This document shows positions 34,320 to 43,214 of a stretch of DNA of 64,000 nucleotides, piece after piece. Origin of the DNA: CAWAMD01 sp963783045 (GTDB taxonomy: Bacteria; Actinomycetota; Nitriliruptoria; Nitriliruptorales; Nitriliruptoraceae). Position numbers and translations under genes: made by a program. Each line of letters begins with the position of its first letter. Position 1 is the stretch's first letter. The notes below the pieces were generated by a model that did no database searches, had not been told where the DNA came from, and was given only the letters and a program-made list of their open reading frames with translations. The stretch is from the NCBI GenBank assembly GCA_963783045.1, contig CAWAMD010000003.1, forward strand, positions 136,173 through 200,172, read 5' to 3'.

Positions 34320-37171
34320 GCGAGTTCAACTCCCAGGTCGCGGGCCGGTGGGCCCGGCTCGGGCTGTTGCGTCGTGGCGATGCCGCGACGGGCGTCGAGC
34401 AGGACGTGGAGCGCCTGCTGGTAGGCCTCGCGGGCGGCGGGATCGGTCGGCCGCTCACCGAGTGGCTGGCCCGGGTCGGTCACGCCGTAGGTGGCGCGGT
34501 AGGTCTCGATGGCGTTGACGGTGTCGAGCCAGACGCGCCTGGCCTCGGGCTGACGAGGGCGCTCCCCGAGGACTGCGGTGGCCCAAGCCGGCGGCGAGAA
34601 GACGGCAGCGTGGGTGTCGCCCCGCGTGGCGTGGTCCGGGTCGCCGAGGTGGTCGAGGGCCATCGCCTGGCGGTGGCTTCGCTGCAGCTCGGCGGTGAGG
34701 CGCTCGTCGGGGGTCCGCTCGTCGGCTTGGAGGACGCGCGGGTGCGAGGCGTCGTCGGGAGGGTCCGGGTCGCCCGGCTCCTCGACGAGGTAGAGCCGGT
34801 TGAGGCTCCGGCCCCGGGACATCGCGACGTAGCCCCACTCGCGGTAGGTCGTGTCGTCCGCGAGCACGAACGTCGTCTCGCACGTCAGGCCCTGCGCCTT
34901 GTGAGCCGTGATCGCGAAGGCGTGGTCGACCCATCCGGCGTCGAGGTAGATCGACGGAAGGACGACGTCCTCGCCGGAGTCGTCGCGGTGGAACGTGACG
35001 CTGCGAGCAGCCGGGTCGACCGCGGTCACGGTTCCGCGGGTGCCGTTGAGCACGCCCACAGACCGATGGTTTCGGAGGCAGATGATCCGGTCCCCGACGC
35101 GGTAGTCGCGACCTACGGCCTCGACCCTCTTCGTCCCCAGCTCACCGATGGCGTCGAGGCGTTCCCGTGCGCGTCGGTTGAGGTCATCGATGTCGACGCG
35201 TCGTGCCGCGATCATCAGCGCGTCCGTGCCGTGCTCAGCGACGGACTCCCACCAGTCCCCGACGAGCTGCTCGCGCACGGTGTCGACGGTGTCGGCCACG
35301 ATCAGGCGGCCGCGCTCGTCGTAGAGGTCGACCGCCTTGGCGATCTCGCCGTCGCGGAGCTCGTCGAGGGCGTCGCGCTCCCAGGCCTCGTGCTGGCGTC
35401 GGTTGTCGTTGAGCTCGATGGCGGGGAGCCGGTTCACGAGACCCGCGAACGCGCCACCTGCGTCGATCTCGGGGAGCTGGTGGTGGTCACCGACCAGGAC
35501 GACCTTGGTGTCGCTGGCCGCGGCCAGGTCCATCACGCGGGCGAGCATCCGGGTACCGACCATCCCGGCCTCGTCGACGACGAGCACACCGCCGATGGGG
35601 AGTTCGCCCCCGGGGCGCTGGACGTCGAGCAGGAACCGGTCGATCGTCGTCGCAGGGATCCCGGCCCCGTTGCGCAGCTCGAGTGCGGCGCGGGCCGCGA
35701 GGGCGACGCCGGCGACGGGGATCCGTGCTTCCTCCCATGCCTCCCGCGCCGCCCCGAGCATCGAGGTCTTGCCGGAGCCTGCCCGGCCAACCACGACGGC
35801 CACGCCGTCACCGGTGCCGGTCAGCTGCCGGACCGCGTCGACCTGCTCCTCGGCGAGCCAGTCTCGGGCGGCGACCACATGCTCCGCCAGGTCGCTCGCG
35901 ACCGTGGCTGTTCCGCTGTCGCGCCGCGCGACCGCCTGGTCGACGAGCCGCTGCTCCAGCGCGAGCAGTTCGGGCGTGGAGTAGCGGACCTCGGGCGTGG
36001 TGACGAGCCGACCGTCGCGGAGCCGGATGCCGTTGGCGGACATCGCGGCGCCCGGACCGCGCCCGGTCAGTCGAACGGTCCCACCGATGCCTTCAAGGAG
36101 GTGGTCGGCCAACTGCTCGACACGGTCGATGGGCGCCCCGCCGCGCAGCCTCAGACACCAGCCTTGGAGCCCTTCGCGGCGCGTGAACGTCGAAGCGCGT
36201 GAGGTCAGCCCGCTCGGGCCGAGGAGATGCGCAGCTGCCTCGCGGAGCTCGGGCTTGGTCGGCGCCGGCTCGGGACCATGACCGACCAGGTTCGAGACCG
36301 CGCGTTCGTCGAAGTCGAGCTCTCCGGCTCGCTCGCGCCAGGAGGCGTGGAGGTCCTTGGGTTCAGTGCCTTTGGGCTGGCGTGTGGCGAGCGTTGCCAC
36401 CTGAGCGGCGCGAGCGGAGTCATGGCCGACACGGTCAAGCTCGCTCAGGATCTCGGCGCGACGGCGCGAGAAGGCATCGATCAGTTCTCGTGGGACGCCG
36501 TCGATGTCGGCGTAGCCGTTGTGGACGTGGCCCCACCGAACGCCGAGCCGCTGGGTCAGCTCATGTCGCAACTGGGCTTGGTAGAGGTAGCCGGCCGTCT
36601 TGGCGTGCAGGTAGAGGTGGCGCGCATCGAGGCTGCGCCAGCCTCCGTCGTCGGGGGTGTAGGCGAGGTTGGCGACCAGGACGTGCGTGTGGAGCAGCGG
36701 GTCGTCCGCGCGCGAGGTGCGGTGTCGGAAGGCCGCGCCTACGAACCCGTCGATCTGGACCTGCTCGGCGCCGCCCTTGCCACGGCGGGTGAAGGCAGCG
36801 TGCCGTTCGAGGTAGCCGAGGGCCGCCGCCACAGCCGCGTCGTGTGCCCGCCGGACCTCCAGCGAGGTGGACGGGTCGGCGAGGCCCCAGAGCAGCGACA
36901 CCGACTTCGGCGCGCGGAAGGTCAGGTCGAAGCCTGGGACCTTCCGCTGGTGGGCGACGAGCGGCTCGCCGTTCTCCGGATGCCGACCGCCGAGGACCGC
37001 TCGGAGTGACTCGGCATCCACCCGCCCGTCGAGACCGAGCAGTTCCACACCGCGACCGAGCCAGCGGCCCGGCGCTTCGCCGGATCCGACGTAGTAGTCC
37101 TCGACGGACTGGGCGACGGTGGTGAGGTAGTAGTCCTCGCCGCCGGGGGCGAGCTTTCCGATGTTCAGCAC
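34316..37171 (-). CDS. traA: MobF relaxase-helicase (TraA/TrwC-like)
   Basis: 951 residues from the GTG at 37171. The start LNIGKLAPGGEDYYLTTVAQ with the paired tyrosines (DYYL, EDYYVGSGE) and the histidine triad (DPLLHTHVLVANLA) define a MobF relaxase, which nicks oriT and stays bound to the 5' end. Residues from about 480 form a RecD-like helicase: VVVGRAGSGKTSMLGA, GVLVVDEAGMVGTRMLA, VLVGDHHQLPEIDAGG and FAITAHKAQGLTCETTFVL. Intact, though the gene before it carries a frame break. It defines element B as self-transmissible in principle. No oriT was located. Confidence 0.9.
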   Translation of the reverse strand: MLNIGKLAPGGEDYYLTTVAQSVEDYYVGSGEAPGRWLGRGVELLGLDGRVDAESLRAVLGGRHPENGEPLVAHQRKVPGFDLTFRAPKSVSLLWGLADPSTSLEVRRAHDAAVAAALGYLERHAAFTRRGKGGAEQVQIDGFVGAAFRHRTSRADDPLLHTHVLVANLAYTPDDGGWRSLDARHLYLHAKTAGYLYQAQLRHELTQRLGVRWGHVHNGYADIDGVPRELIDAFSRRRAEILSELDRVGHDSARAAQVATLATRQPKGTEPKDLHASWRERAGELDFDERAVSNLVGHGPEPAPTKPELREAAAHLLGPSGLTSRASTFTRREGLQGWCLRLRGGAPIDRVEQLADHLLEGIGGTVRLTGRGPGAAMSANGIRLRDGRLVTTPEVRYSTPELLALEQRLVDQAVARRDSGTATVASDLAEHVVAARDWLAEEQVDAVRQLTGTGDGVAVVVGRAGSGKTSMLGAAREAWEEARIPVAGVALAARAALELRNGAGIPATTIDRFLLDVQRPGGELPIGGVLVVDEAGMVGTRMLARVMDLAAASDTKVVLVGDHHQLPEIDAGGAFAGLVNRLPAIELNDNRRQHEAWERDALDELRDGEIAKAVDLYDERGRLIVADTVDTVREQLVGDWWESVAEHGTDALMIAARRVDIDDLNRRARERLDAIGELGTKRVEAVGRDYRVGDRIICLRNHRSVGVLNGTRGTVTAVDPAARSVTFHRDDSGEDVVLPSIYLDAGWVDHAFAITAHKAQGLTCETTFVLADDTTYREWGYVAMSRGRSLNRLYLVEEPGDPDPPDDASHPRVLQADERTPDERLTAELQRSHRQAMALDHLGDPDHATRGDTHAAVFSPPAWATAVLGERPRQPEARRVWLDTVNAIETYRATYGVTDPGQPLGERPTDPAAREAYQQALHVLLDARRGIATTQQPEPGPPARDLGVELA

Positions 37172-37778
37172 GAGCCCGCTCCCGTCTCCGCAGCCTGCGC
37201 GGGCGCGGGCTCGCACCCGGGTGCAAGTCTGTGAGCGGCTTGGGGGGTGGGAAGGCAGGGGGCCTGGAGGTCCCTCGTGGTGTGGACGATCGAGAGTGGT
37301 CTCGTCGTCGGTCGTGTCGTCGTGGGTCGTGCTGAGGTCGTCGTCGTGGTCGAGGAGGTCGGTGGTCGTGAGCGAGGTGGAGACGGTCGGTGGCGACGAG
37401 ATGGTGGATGGCGATGAGGGCGTCGTGGGCATCGAGCAGTCCGTGGTGGACCAGGTCGAAGCTGGACTCCAGAAGCGCCTCGAGATCGTCCTGGCGGTGG
37501 AGTCGGACGGGACGACCGGCCTGGACGGTCCAGGTGCCGTCGATCCAGAGGACGGCTGCTCGCTCGGGCGTCGGGATGTGGTCGTCGCCGATGGCGCCGA
37601 GGATGAGCCGCAGGCGCTGGACGTCGGTGCGGTACTCGGCGGCGCTGGCCGAGCCGAGGGCCGGGTCGTGATGCTCGGCGATGATCGCGCGGGCTTCGAG
37701 GTCGTCGATGGCCTGCAGGAGGGCGCAGGCGAGAACCTCGGCAGTGGGCTGTTCGAGGTGCAGGGCGTGCAGGGTCAT
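37165..37778 (-). CDS. hypothetical protein upstream of the relaxase (frameshifted)
   Basis: The ATG at 37778 overlaps the previous stop (ATGA). The first 125 residues look genuine (TLHALHLEQPTAEVLACALLQA, RTDVQRLRLILGAIGDDHIPT, RAAVLWIDGTWTVQAGRPV), then the frame turns Arg/Pro-rich. In the third minus frame a TGA at 37167-37165 overlaps the relaxase start, so a single indel near 37350-37400 would restore an operon-like overlap and about 204 residues. No family recognised. Confidence 0.5.
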
Positions 37779-38026
37779 GGCCGGACTCCTTCCGTCGCAG
37801 CGCCGGTGGGCTGGTGGGCGGCTGGCTCGACGTCGGTCATGGCGAGTGCCAGCTCGATGAGCGCGTCGGTGTGCTCGGCGGCCTCGGCGATCGCGAGCTG
37901 GAACTCGGCGACGCCGTGGTCGAGTGCGCGGCAGATCTCGACGGCGTGCCAGCACAGTCGCCCGGCGAGGGCCACCTGCTGGTCCACGGGGTCGACGGCA
38001 GCCGCTGGTGCGGTCGCGGCGCTCAT
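37775..38026 (-). CDS. small hypothetical protein (83 aa)
   Basis: 83 residues between two four-base overlaps (38026 with the gene upstream, 37775 with the gene downstream). Mostly helical (VDQQVALAGRLCWHAVEICRAL, VAEFQLAIAEAAEHTDALIELA). The overlaps at both ends make it a real member of the relaxase operon; its function is unknown. Confidence 0.55.
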   Translation of the reverse strand: MSAATAPAAAVDPVDQQVALAGRLCWHAVEICRALDHGVAEFQLAIAEAAEHTDALIELALAMTDVEPAAHQPTGAATEGVRP

Positions 38027-38816
38027 CGCTCGAGGTCCTGGCCGAACCGGACCGTGCGGTGTGGGACGGCAACCTCGATGACCGGAGCGGTCTCGCGCGC
38101 GAGATCGTGATCGCGTGTGAGCACGTCGGTGATGCGTGACGACAGGGACCGCACGTTGTCGTCGGGTGGGCTCGGTGGCTCTGGTAGCGGCCACCGCGGC
38201 GCCTCGGTGCTGGCGCGGACCCCGGTCGAGATCCTCGGCCAGGGTCTTCGCGAGCGGCTCGTGTGGGGAGCGTCCATGGGCGTCGACGGCCCAGGCGATG
38301 AGCTCGGCGCGTGTGACGGGGATCGAGTGGCGGCCGATCCCAGGGACCGGTCGTGTGACGTTGGCGATCGCTCGTTCGAGCTGGTCATCGTCGAGCGCTG
38401 CGGAGATCGCTCGGTCCCATCGCTCCGAGATCGCCCGCCATGCCGGGAAGGCGTCGCGGGCGTCCTCCCGCTCCTGCTCGGTCGGCGTCGAGGACGGCCA
38501 GTCGCCGTTCGTTCTCGCGACGCTCGGCGAGCACGCCGGTCAGGTCCCACTCGCGTCGAACCGCGGCACGGACCCACCCGACCGGGTTGATGATCCGGCT
38601 GGTGACGCCGAACTCCTCGACGGCGTCGAGCGCGTCGACGATGCGCTGCTCGTCGTGCTGATCGGCGAGCTGCATCGCCTCGTCGACGGGCATGCCCATC
38701 CCCACGAGACGGGGTACGACGTGCGTCGGGCGTCGTGGCTGCCCGTGGATGCGTTGGATGACACGTGGCGCGTCGTCGACGGTCCGTGCGTGCCCGTTCG
38801 AGGTGGTCGTGGCCAT
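38023..38816 (-). CDS. hypothetical protein of the relaxase operon (frameshifted)
   Basis: The ATG at 38816 follows a strong AGGAGG. The first 120 residues (VIQRIHGQPRRPTHVVPRLVG, MGMPVDEAMQLADQHDEQRI, NPVGWVRAAVRREWDLTGVL) are in one frame; breaks near 38450 and 38160 move it through the other two, the last ending RSLSSRITDVLTRDHDLARE and stopping at 38023. About 264 residues after repair. A winged-helix or replication-type role is possible but not shown. Confidence 0.45.
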
Positions 38817-38940
38817 GGCTCCTCCTGTCCGGAGGTCTGGCCGCGTGCCGGCGGTGGCGGGTGCGGCCAGACCCCTGCGAACCGGGAGGCGGTCCGAGAC
38901 GGGGTGGACGTGACAGCCACGGCTCGCGTCCGGCACGGGA

Positions 38941-39663
38941 TCAGCAGACGGCGAGCGCCTCACGCATCCGCTGCTCGCACCGCCAACGGCGCTGGCGAAG
39001 CCGGGCGCTCGGGACGGCTCGGTGGGCGGCGAGCTCCTCGATCTGGAACCCGGCGCCGCGCGTGAGCACGATCAGCCGCGCGACCTCGCGGGGGACCTGG
39101 CAGCGGGATGCGGCCCACCGCAGCAGGTCGGCCGCCTCGAACTGCTCGGCGATGTCCGGGGCGACCAGGGCGTCCTCGTCGGGCTCGCCGAGGGAGAGGT
39201 CCTGCATCCAGCGGCGGTGGTCGGTCAGCGCGGCGTACATCCGCTTGCGGACGTCCCAGACGATGTTCGCCGCGACCCTGCTCTGCCGGCGGTCCACCGG
39301 GTAGGTGACGATGACCTCGTGCGCCGCGGAGACGACCATCGCGGCCCAGTCGGTCTGGCGCAGCGGCTGCTTCCAGCCGGCGATCGACTTCAGTGGCGGG
39401 ACGAACCGCTGCAGGATCAGCCGGCCAGCCAGCTCGTCGTTCGGGGCGAGCCGGAGCAGGGCGAGGAGGACTTCGCTCTGCCGCTCCGGGTCGCCGTCCT
39501 GGTCCTCCAGGAGGGCGAGCAGATCGCGGACGCGGCGGAACTCGCCGAGCGTCTCCTCGGCGTCGCGCCAGCGGGCGAGCGCCCGGTCGAGTCGGCGGCC
39601 AGTGAGCAGGTGCTCCCACTCCTGGTCGAGGTGGTTGAAGATCGTGGGTGGGTAGGTCTCCAT
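38941..39663 (-). CDS. sigma-factor-like helix-turn-helix protein heading the relaxase operon
   Basis: 240 residues from the ATG at 39663 (GAGGAG upstream); intact. The C-terminal 55 residues (VPREVARLIVLTRGAGFQIEEL, then AAHRAVPSARLRQRRWRCEQRM) look like a sigma-70 region 4 helix-turn-helix, and the middle (ANIVWDVRKRMYAALTDHR) like region 2. Such sigma-like proteins precede transfer genes in many actinobacterial elements. It is the first gene after the twin palindromes at 39739-39788. Confidence 0.6.
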   Translation of the reverse strand: METYPPTIFNHLDQEWEHLLTGRRLDRALARWRDAEETLGEFRRVRDLLALLEDQDGDPERQSEVLLALLRLAPNDELAGRLILQRFVPPLKSIAGWKQPLRQTDWAAMVVSAAHEVIVTYPVDRRQSRVAANIVWDVRKRMYAALTDHRRWMQDLSLGEPDEDALVAPDIAEQFEAADLLRWAASRCQVPREVARLIVLTRGAGFQIEELAAHRAVPSARLRQRRWRCEQRMREALAVC

Positions 39664-39738
39664 CGGCGGCGCTCCTCGCAGCAGGGGTGATGCGAGGAAC
39701 CTCCGCTCGGACCCTTTCCCAGAACTCACACGAGACGG

Positions 39739-39788
39739 CCTTTCCACGACGGAAAGGCATGGATCGAGACCTTTCCATGCCGGAAAGG
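39739..39788. promoter_or_regulatory. twin palindromic operator upstream of the relaxase operon
   Basis: Two 19-base inverted repeats with identical arms, CCTTTCC-n5-GGAAAGG, at 39739-39757 and 39770-39788. Their centres are 31 bases apart, three helical turns, so both face the same side of DNA. A further half-site CCTTTCC stands at 39713-39719, between the palindromes and the ATG at 39663. The layout fits a dimeric repressor acting on the minus-strand promoter of the transfer regulator gene. The repressor is not identified. Confidence 0.65.
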
Positions 39789-40140
39789 ACGGTCGGCCCC
39801 GAGCCTCGCGCGTAGGGCCGCAGCGACCTGAGGAGACGGGGGGACAGCCCCGGGACCGAGGCCGACAACGTCGAGCCCGATCACAAAGGCCGCGCTCAGG
39901 CGGCGATGTGCGTCACCTGAACCCCAGGCACTGTGCGCTCACCGTCGCAAGGGCCCCTGGCGAGAGACTCGTCAGTGCGCCGCGGCGGGAGTCACGGCCG
40001 GGCCTGGGCATCAACGTCACAGGGGCCCCTTACGATTGACAGCGCAACCACGAGCGACGAGGGGCTAGGACGCGCCCGCCCAGGATGCCACTGAGCATCC
40101 ACGTCCCCGGCAGTCGCTCGGCAGGAGGGAGATCGCGACC
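39789..40140. other. divergent intergenic region between relaxase operon and TIR cassette
   Basis: About 350 bases without a gene. It holds two short GC-rich palindromes of the AGGGGCCCCT type (AGGGCCCCT at 39950-39958, AGGGGCCCCT at 40021-40030) and a TTGACA hexamer at 40036-40041 that could be the -35 of the TIR cassette; no good -10 at 17 bases was found. A GGAGGGAGAT site precedes the ATG at 40141. Confidence 0.4.
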
Positions 40141-40626
40141 ATGGCAAAGTCAGTGTTCTACAGCTTCCACTACGACCGCGACGCCTGGCGCGTTCAGCAG
40201 GTCATGAACATGGGCAAGTTGGAGGGTCAGCCCCTCCTGAGCGCCCAGAAGTGGGAGGAGGTCAAGCGCCGCGGTGAGCAAGCGATCAAGAACTGGATCG
40301 CGGAGCAGATGAAGTACAAGAGCGCGGTCGTCGTACTAGTCGGCGCTCAAACCTCGCAGCGTCGCTGGGTGAAGTACGAGATCGCCTACGCCTGGGACAA
40401 TCGCAAGCCACTCGTCGGCGTCCGCATCCACGGGTTGGCTGACAGGGACCATCGGACCGACACGGCCGGGGCCGATCCCTTCCAGATGGTCACTCTCAAG
40501 GGCGGTGGCACCGTGGGCGACTACGTGACACTCCACAACCCTGGGGGGTCGACGAGCCAACAGGTGTACGCCAGTATCAACAACAACATCTCATCCTGGG
40601 TGGACAATGCCTACAAGCGAACATGA
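40141..40626 (+). CDS. TIR-like protein (ThsB/DUF1863 type)
   Basis: 161 residues, intact. The start KSVFYSFHYDRDAWRVQQV, the AIKNWIAEQMKYKSAVVVLVG region and the conserved QRRWVKYEIAYAWDNRKPLVG (Glu in YEIAYAW) match the MTH538/DUF1863 TIR-like fold. ThsB proteins of this class in Thoeris make NAD-derived second messengers on phage infection. Its stop lies 20 bases inside a HIT gene, which is followed by a membrane protein, so a three-gene cassette is likely. No ThsA-type SIR2 effector is next to it. Confidence 0.8.
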   Translation: MAKSVFYSFHYDRDAWRVQQVMNMGKLEGQPLLSAQKWEEVKRRGEQAIKNWIAEQMKYKSAVVVLVGAQTSQRRWVKYEIAYAWDNRKPLVGVRIHGLADRDHRTDTAGADPFQMVTLKGGGTVGDYVTLHNPGGSTSQQVYASINNNISSWVDNAYKRT

Positions 40627-41062
40627 CCCGGACTGTCCATTCTGCGAGATCGTCCATCGAGAGGACCCCGATGTCCGAGAGGTCTACCGCGATCAGCATG
40701 TCGTGGCCTTCTTCCCAACCCAGCCCGCGACACTCGGCCACACTCTCATCGTCCCACGGCAGCATGTCCCCGATGTGTGGTCTATCAGCGAAGACCTCGC
40801 GGCAGAACTTGGCCGAGCAGTCGTGAAGTTGGCGGCAGCAATGAGGCGTGCCGTGGCACCGCAGGGGCTTAACGTCATCCAGTCGAACGGGGAGGCGGCG
40901 ACGCAGACGGTGTTCCATCTGCACGTGCACCTGGTCCCTCGCTGGGACGGAGACAGCCTCGGGCGAATCTGGCCCACGGATACGCACTACACCGAGGGCC
41001 AGAAAGACCAAGCCTGGGAGCGTTTGCGCGCCGAGTGCAGAGCGGCGGCTCAGGGTGGCTGA
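40607..41062 (+). CDS. HIT-family nucleotide hydrolase
   Basis: 151 residues. Zinc-type start CPFCEIVHRED, then HVVAFFPTQPATLGHTLIVPRQHVPDV and the histidine triad FHLHVHLVPRW. HIT enzymes hydrolyse or transfer nucleotidyl groups (for example AMP-linked compounds and dinucleoside polyphosphates). It overlaps the TIR gene by 20 bases and the next gene by 8, so its job is probably tied to the TIR product, either processing or removing the signal nucleotide. Intact. Confidence 0.85.
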   Translation: MPTSEHDPDCPFCEIVHREDPDVREVYRDQHVVAFFPTQPATLGHTLIVPRQHVPDVWSISEDLAAELGRAVVKLAAAMRRAVAPQGLNVIQSNGEAATQTVFHLHVHLVPRWDGDSLGRIWPTDTHYTEGQKDQAWERLRAECRAAAQGG

Positions 41063-41530
41063 TCGTGATCACGAGGGTCCGGGAACCTCCGACGAGGACA
41101 GGCGCAGCACCTCGGCCTCATCCAGGCGGTCATCACGAGGATGTCGGCCGCGTCCGCCACGGCGAAAGGATGGCTGCTACCTGTTGTCACTGCGACCTAT
41201 GGGTACGCGCTCACGCAGGACGACGGGTCCGTGGCGCTCCTCGGCATCGCTGCAGTCGGGTTGTTCGCCATGCTCGACGCAAACTATCTACGCCAAGAAC
41301 AGGCGTACCGGCGCCTCTACGACACGGTCGCCCGCGGGTCGAGGCAGGTGCCGACCTTCACCCTCGATCCATCGGAGGCAGATCCGACGACGACTGGGCC
41401 GCAACGGAGCAAGGTACTTGTGTGGATCGGACACTGGATCCCGGGCTGGCGCGTGTGGCGCTCCTGGTCCATCGCGCCGTTCTACGGCGGACTCGTCGTC
41501 ATAGGCCTCGTCATTGTGATCGCTGAATAG
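41055..41530 (+). CDS. three-helix membrane protein of the TIR-HIT cassette (frameshifted start)
   Basis: The intact frame runs from the ATG at 41141, but homologous-looking sequence begins upstream (HLGLIQAVITRM), so I place the start at the GTG at 41055, which overlaps the HIT stop, with a one-base shift near 41100. Membrane helices: KGWLLPVVTATYGYAL, VALLGIAAVGLFAMLDANYL and APFYGGLVVIGLVIVIA. The DANYLRQEQAYRRLYDTVA motif after the second helix recalls small membrane proteins I have seen beside TIR genes. A membrane effector triggered by the TIR signal is my inference. Confidence 0.55.
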
Positions 41531-41627
41531 GCCGCCGCAGGATCGGACGTTCGCAGCTATCGCTATCGCGCGGCGGATACGCCGAAGTCTCAATTCTGTT
41601 TCGGACGGAGATGCCCCGGACCGTGAC

Positions 41628-42383
41628 TCAAACGAGCTCGGCGCGAGTGACACGTCCGTCCTCGGAAACGAGGTAAACGTCAACGTCCAGTGCACGCAGC
41701 GAGGACGTAGTGCGAGCGATCAGGCTGCGGTAGGTGGGGAAGTCCGGGAGCGCCAACGCCAGCGTCCAGTCTGGGTGGCTGCCCTTGGTGAGCATGGTCG
41801 TGAGGAGCGCACCGGCGTACCAGTGCCGGGCCTGCACGGGCGGTCGGGTCGGCTTCTTCTCGCCGCGCCGCTTCCCACTGACGTACCGATCGGACGGGTA
41901 GCCCTTCACCTCGACGGCGAGGCGGCGCTGATCGCGCTCCGCGAGGATGTCGATCCCCGCTTCCTTGGTCGCCGTGTCGGCGGCCGAGACGATCGACCAC
42001 CCCTGCGAGATGAGGTGATCGACCATCGCCCCCTGGACGTTCCCCTCCCAGTGCCACTCGCGCCGAGGATCACCGTGCCGCTCAGGAACGGCCTCCCTCG
42101 TGCGCGCCGGTTCGGGCGACGGCCTCTGTCGCGTCGTAGGGGGTTGCGAGGGGGCGGTGAAACAGACGACCTCTGCGGTCAGGTTGACCGACTCGACAGC
42201 ACGCCCCGCGTTCATCCACCCGCGCGCCTGTGGGTTGGATTTCGAGTTGGCCCACCACTCTCGGTACTGCCGCGCCGACTCAGGCAGTCCGCCTCGAACG
42301 AGCTGGTCGAGTTCGTCGAACGACGCGCGGACGGTGCCAGTCTGTGGCATGAGCCACTTCGTCAGGGCGTCGTACTTGACCAT
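41628..42383 (-). CDS. DUF7662-like plus Mrr-like restriction endonuclease
   Basis: 251 residues, intact. N-terminus (KYDALTKWLMPQ, LDQLVRGGLPESARQYREWW, GWMNAGRAVESVNL) resembles the DUF7662-type domain found in nuclease and defence proteins. The C-terminal half has an Mrr-like PD-(D/E)XK core: EGNVQGAMVDHLISQGW, KEAGIDILAERDQRRLAVEVKGYPSD, with Asp in GIDI and Glu-x-Lys in VEVKG. It lies 60 bases downstream of drmC on the same strand and may be transcribed with DISARM. Confidence 0.65.
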   Translation of the reverse strand: MVKYDALTKWLMPQTGTVRASFDELDQLVRGGLPESARQYREWWANSKSNPQARGWMNAGRAVESVNLTAEVVCFTAPSQPPTTRQRPSPEPARTREAVPERHGDPRREWHWEGNVQGAMVDHLISQGWSIVSAADTATKEAGIDILAERDQRRLAVEVKGYPSDRYVSGKRRGEKKPTRPPVQARHWYAGALLTTMLTKGSHPDWTLALALPDFPTYRSLIARTTSSLRALDVDVYLVSEDGRVTRAELV

Positions 42384-42443
42384 GGCCTCTCCCAGCCTCG
42401 ATCCGCGGTTCGCTCACTCGGCGCGAGTCAGTTCGAACACCCT

Positions 42444-43214
42444 TCAGTCTGACGCGCCCACGAGCACGAGTACCTGCTTCTCGATGAGATCGTCGTAGTG
42501 CTGCTCGATGACACGTGCGGTGTCGCCGCCGTCGACGACCAGGCCGAGCTCCATGTTGCGGTCGAGGGCGGCGCTGGTGAGGTTCGCCGAGGAGATCAGC
42601 ACCTCGGTCCGGTCGCGAACCACGCACTTGACATGCATCGCGGCTCCGGTCGGTCCGCGTTGCTCCCGTGGCCAGCGGTAGACCGGGACAGCGAGGGGCA
42701 GGTGCTTGAGCGCTTCGGCTGCTTCCGGGCCGTCTCCTCGCGCGGAGTCGTCACGAGTCTCGACGATGACGCGGACCGACACGCCTCGGGAGAGCCGGGC
42801 CTCATCGAGCGCCTTGACGAGATCGCCGATGTCGTGGCTGGCGAAGGTGACGATGGTGACGCTCCGCCGGGCTCGCCGGATCAGTTCGAGGACCACAGCT
42901 CTGGTGGGGCGCACCTGAAGAGACTTCGTCGGTGGTCCGGTCCACACGACTTCGGTCACACCCAACTCTGAGCGCACGGCCTGGACAGCAGCGACGGCAG
43001 CCTCAAGTGCGGTGAGCGCGGCGGATAGGTCGTCGTCGGTGAACAGCTCGGTCAGTGCGGACCGCAGCGCAACGGGGGCGCGGCGCTCAACGACGCGCCG
43101 CGCCGTCCGACCGTCGGTCGCGCCCGCCCGAACCGCCTCGACGATGGCCGCGAGCTGAGCCGCGTCCACATCGGCCACGAGCGCCGCGACTCGTTGGGCA
43201 AGGTCCGAGCTCAT
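42444..43214 (-). CDS. drmC: DrmC, phospholipase D-like protein of DISARM
   Basis: 256 residues from the ATG at 43214, which overlaps the drmB stop (ATGA). N-terminal helical domain (SDLAQRVAALVADVDAAQL), then a PLD fold with the HKD motif MHVKCVVRDRTEVLISSANLTSA-type sequence (HVK followed by Asp six residues after the Lys) and NMELGLVVDGG. DrmC is the PLD-like member of DISARM; it is not essential for protection in the systems studied. Intact. Confidence 0.85.
   Translation of the reverse strand: MSSDLAQRVAALVADVDAAQLAAIVEAVRAGATDGRTARRVVERRAPVALRSALTELFTDDDLSAALTALEAAVAAVQAVRSELGVTEVVWTGPPTKSLQVRPTRAVVLELIRRARRSVTIVTFASHDIGDLVKALDEARLSRGVSVRVIVETRDDSARGDGPEAAEALKHLPLAVPVYRWPREQRGPTGAAMHVKCVVRDRTEVLISSANLTSAALDRNMELGLVVDGGDTARVIEQHYDDLIEKQVLVLVGASD

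Noticed and set aside
34316..37171. oriT near the relaxase gene
   Set aside because: I looked for an inverted repeat with a nick-like motif upstream of 37171 and in 39.7-40.1 kb; the twin palindrome is better explained as an operator, and no site could be supported.
40141..40626. classic Thoeris with ThsA
   Set aside because: The only SIR2 gene in the window (2112-3878) is 36 kb away, belongs to another element and lacks a visible SLOG domain, so it is not taken as the partner.
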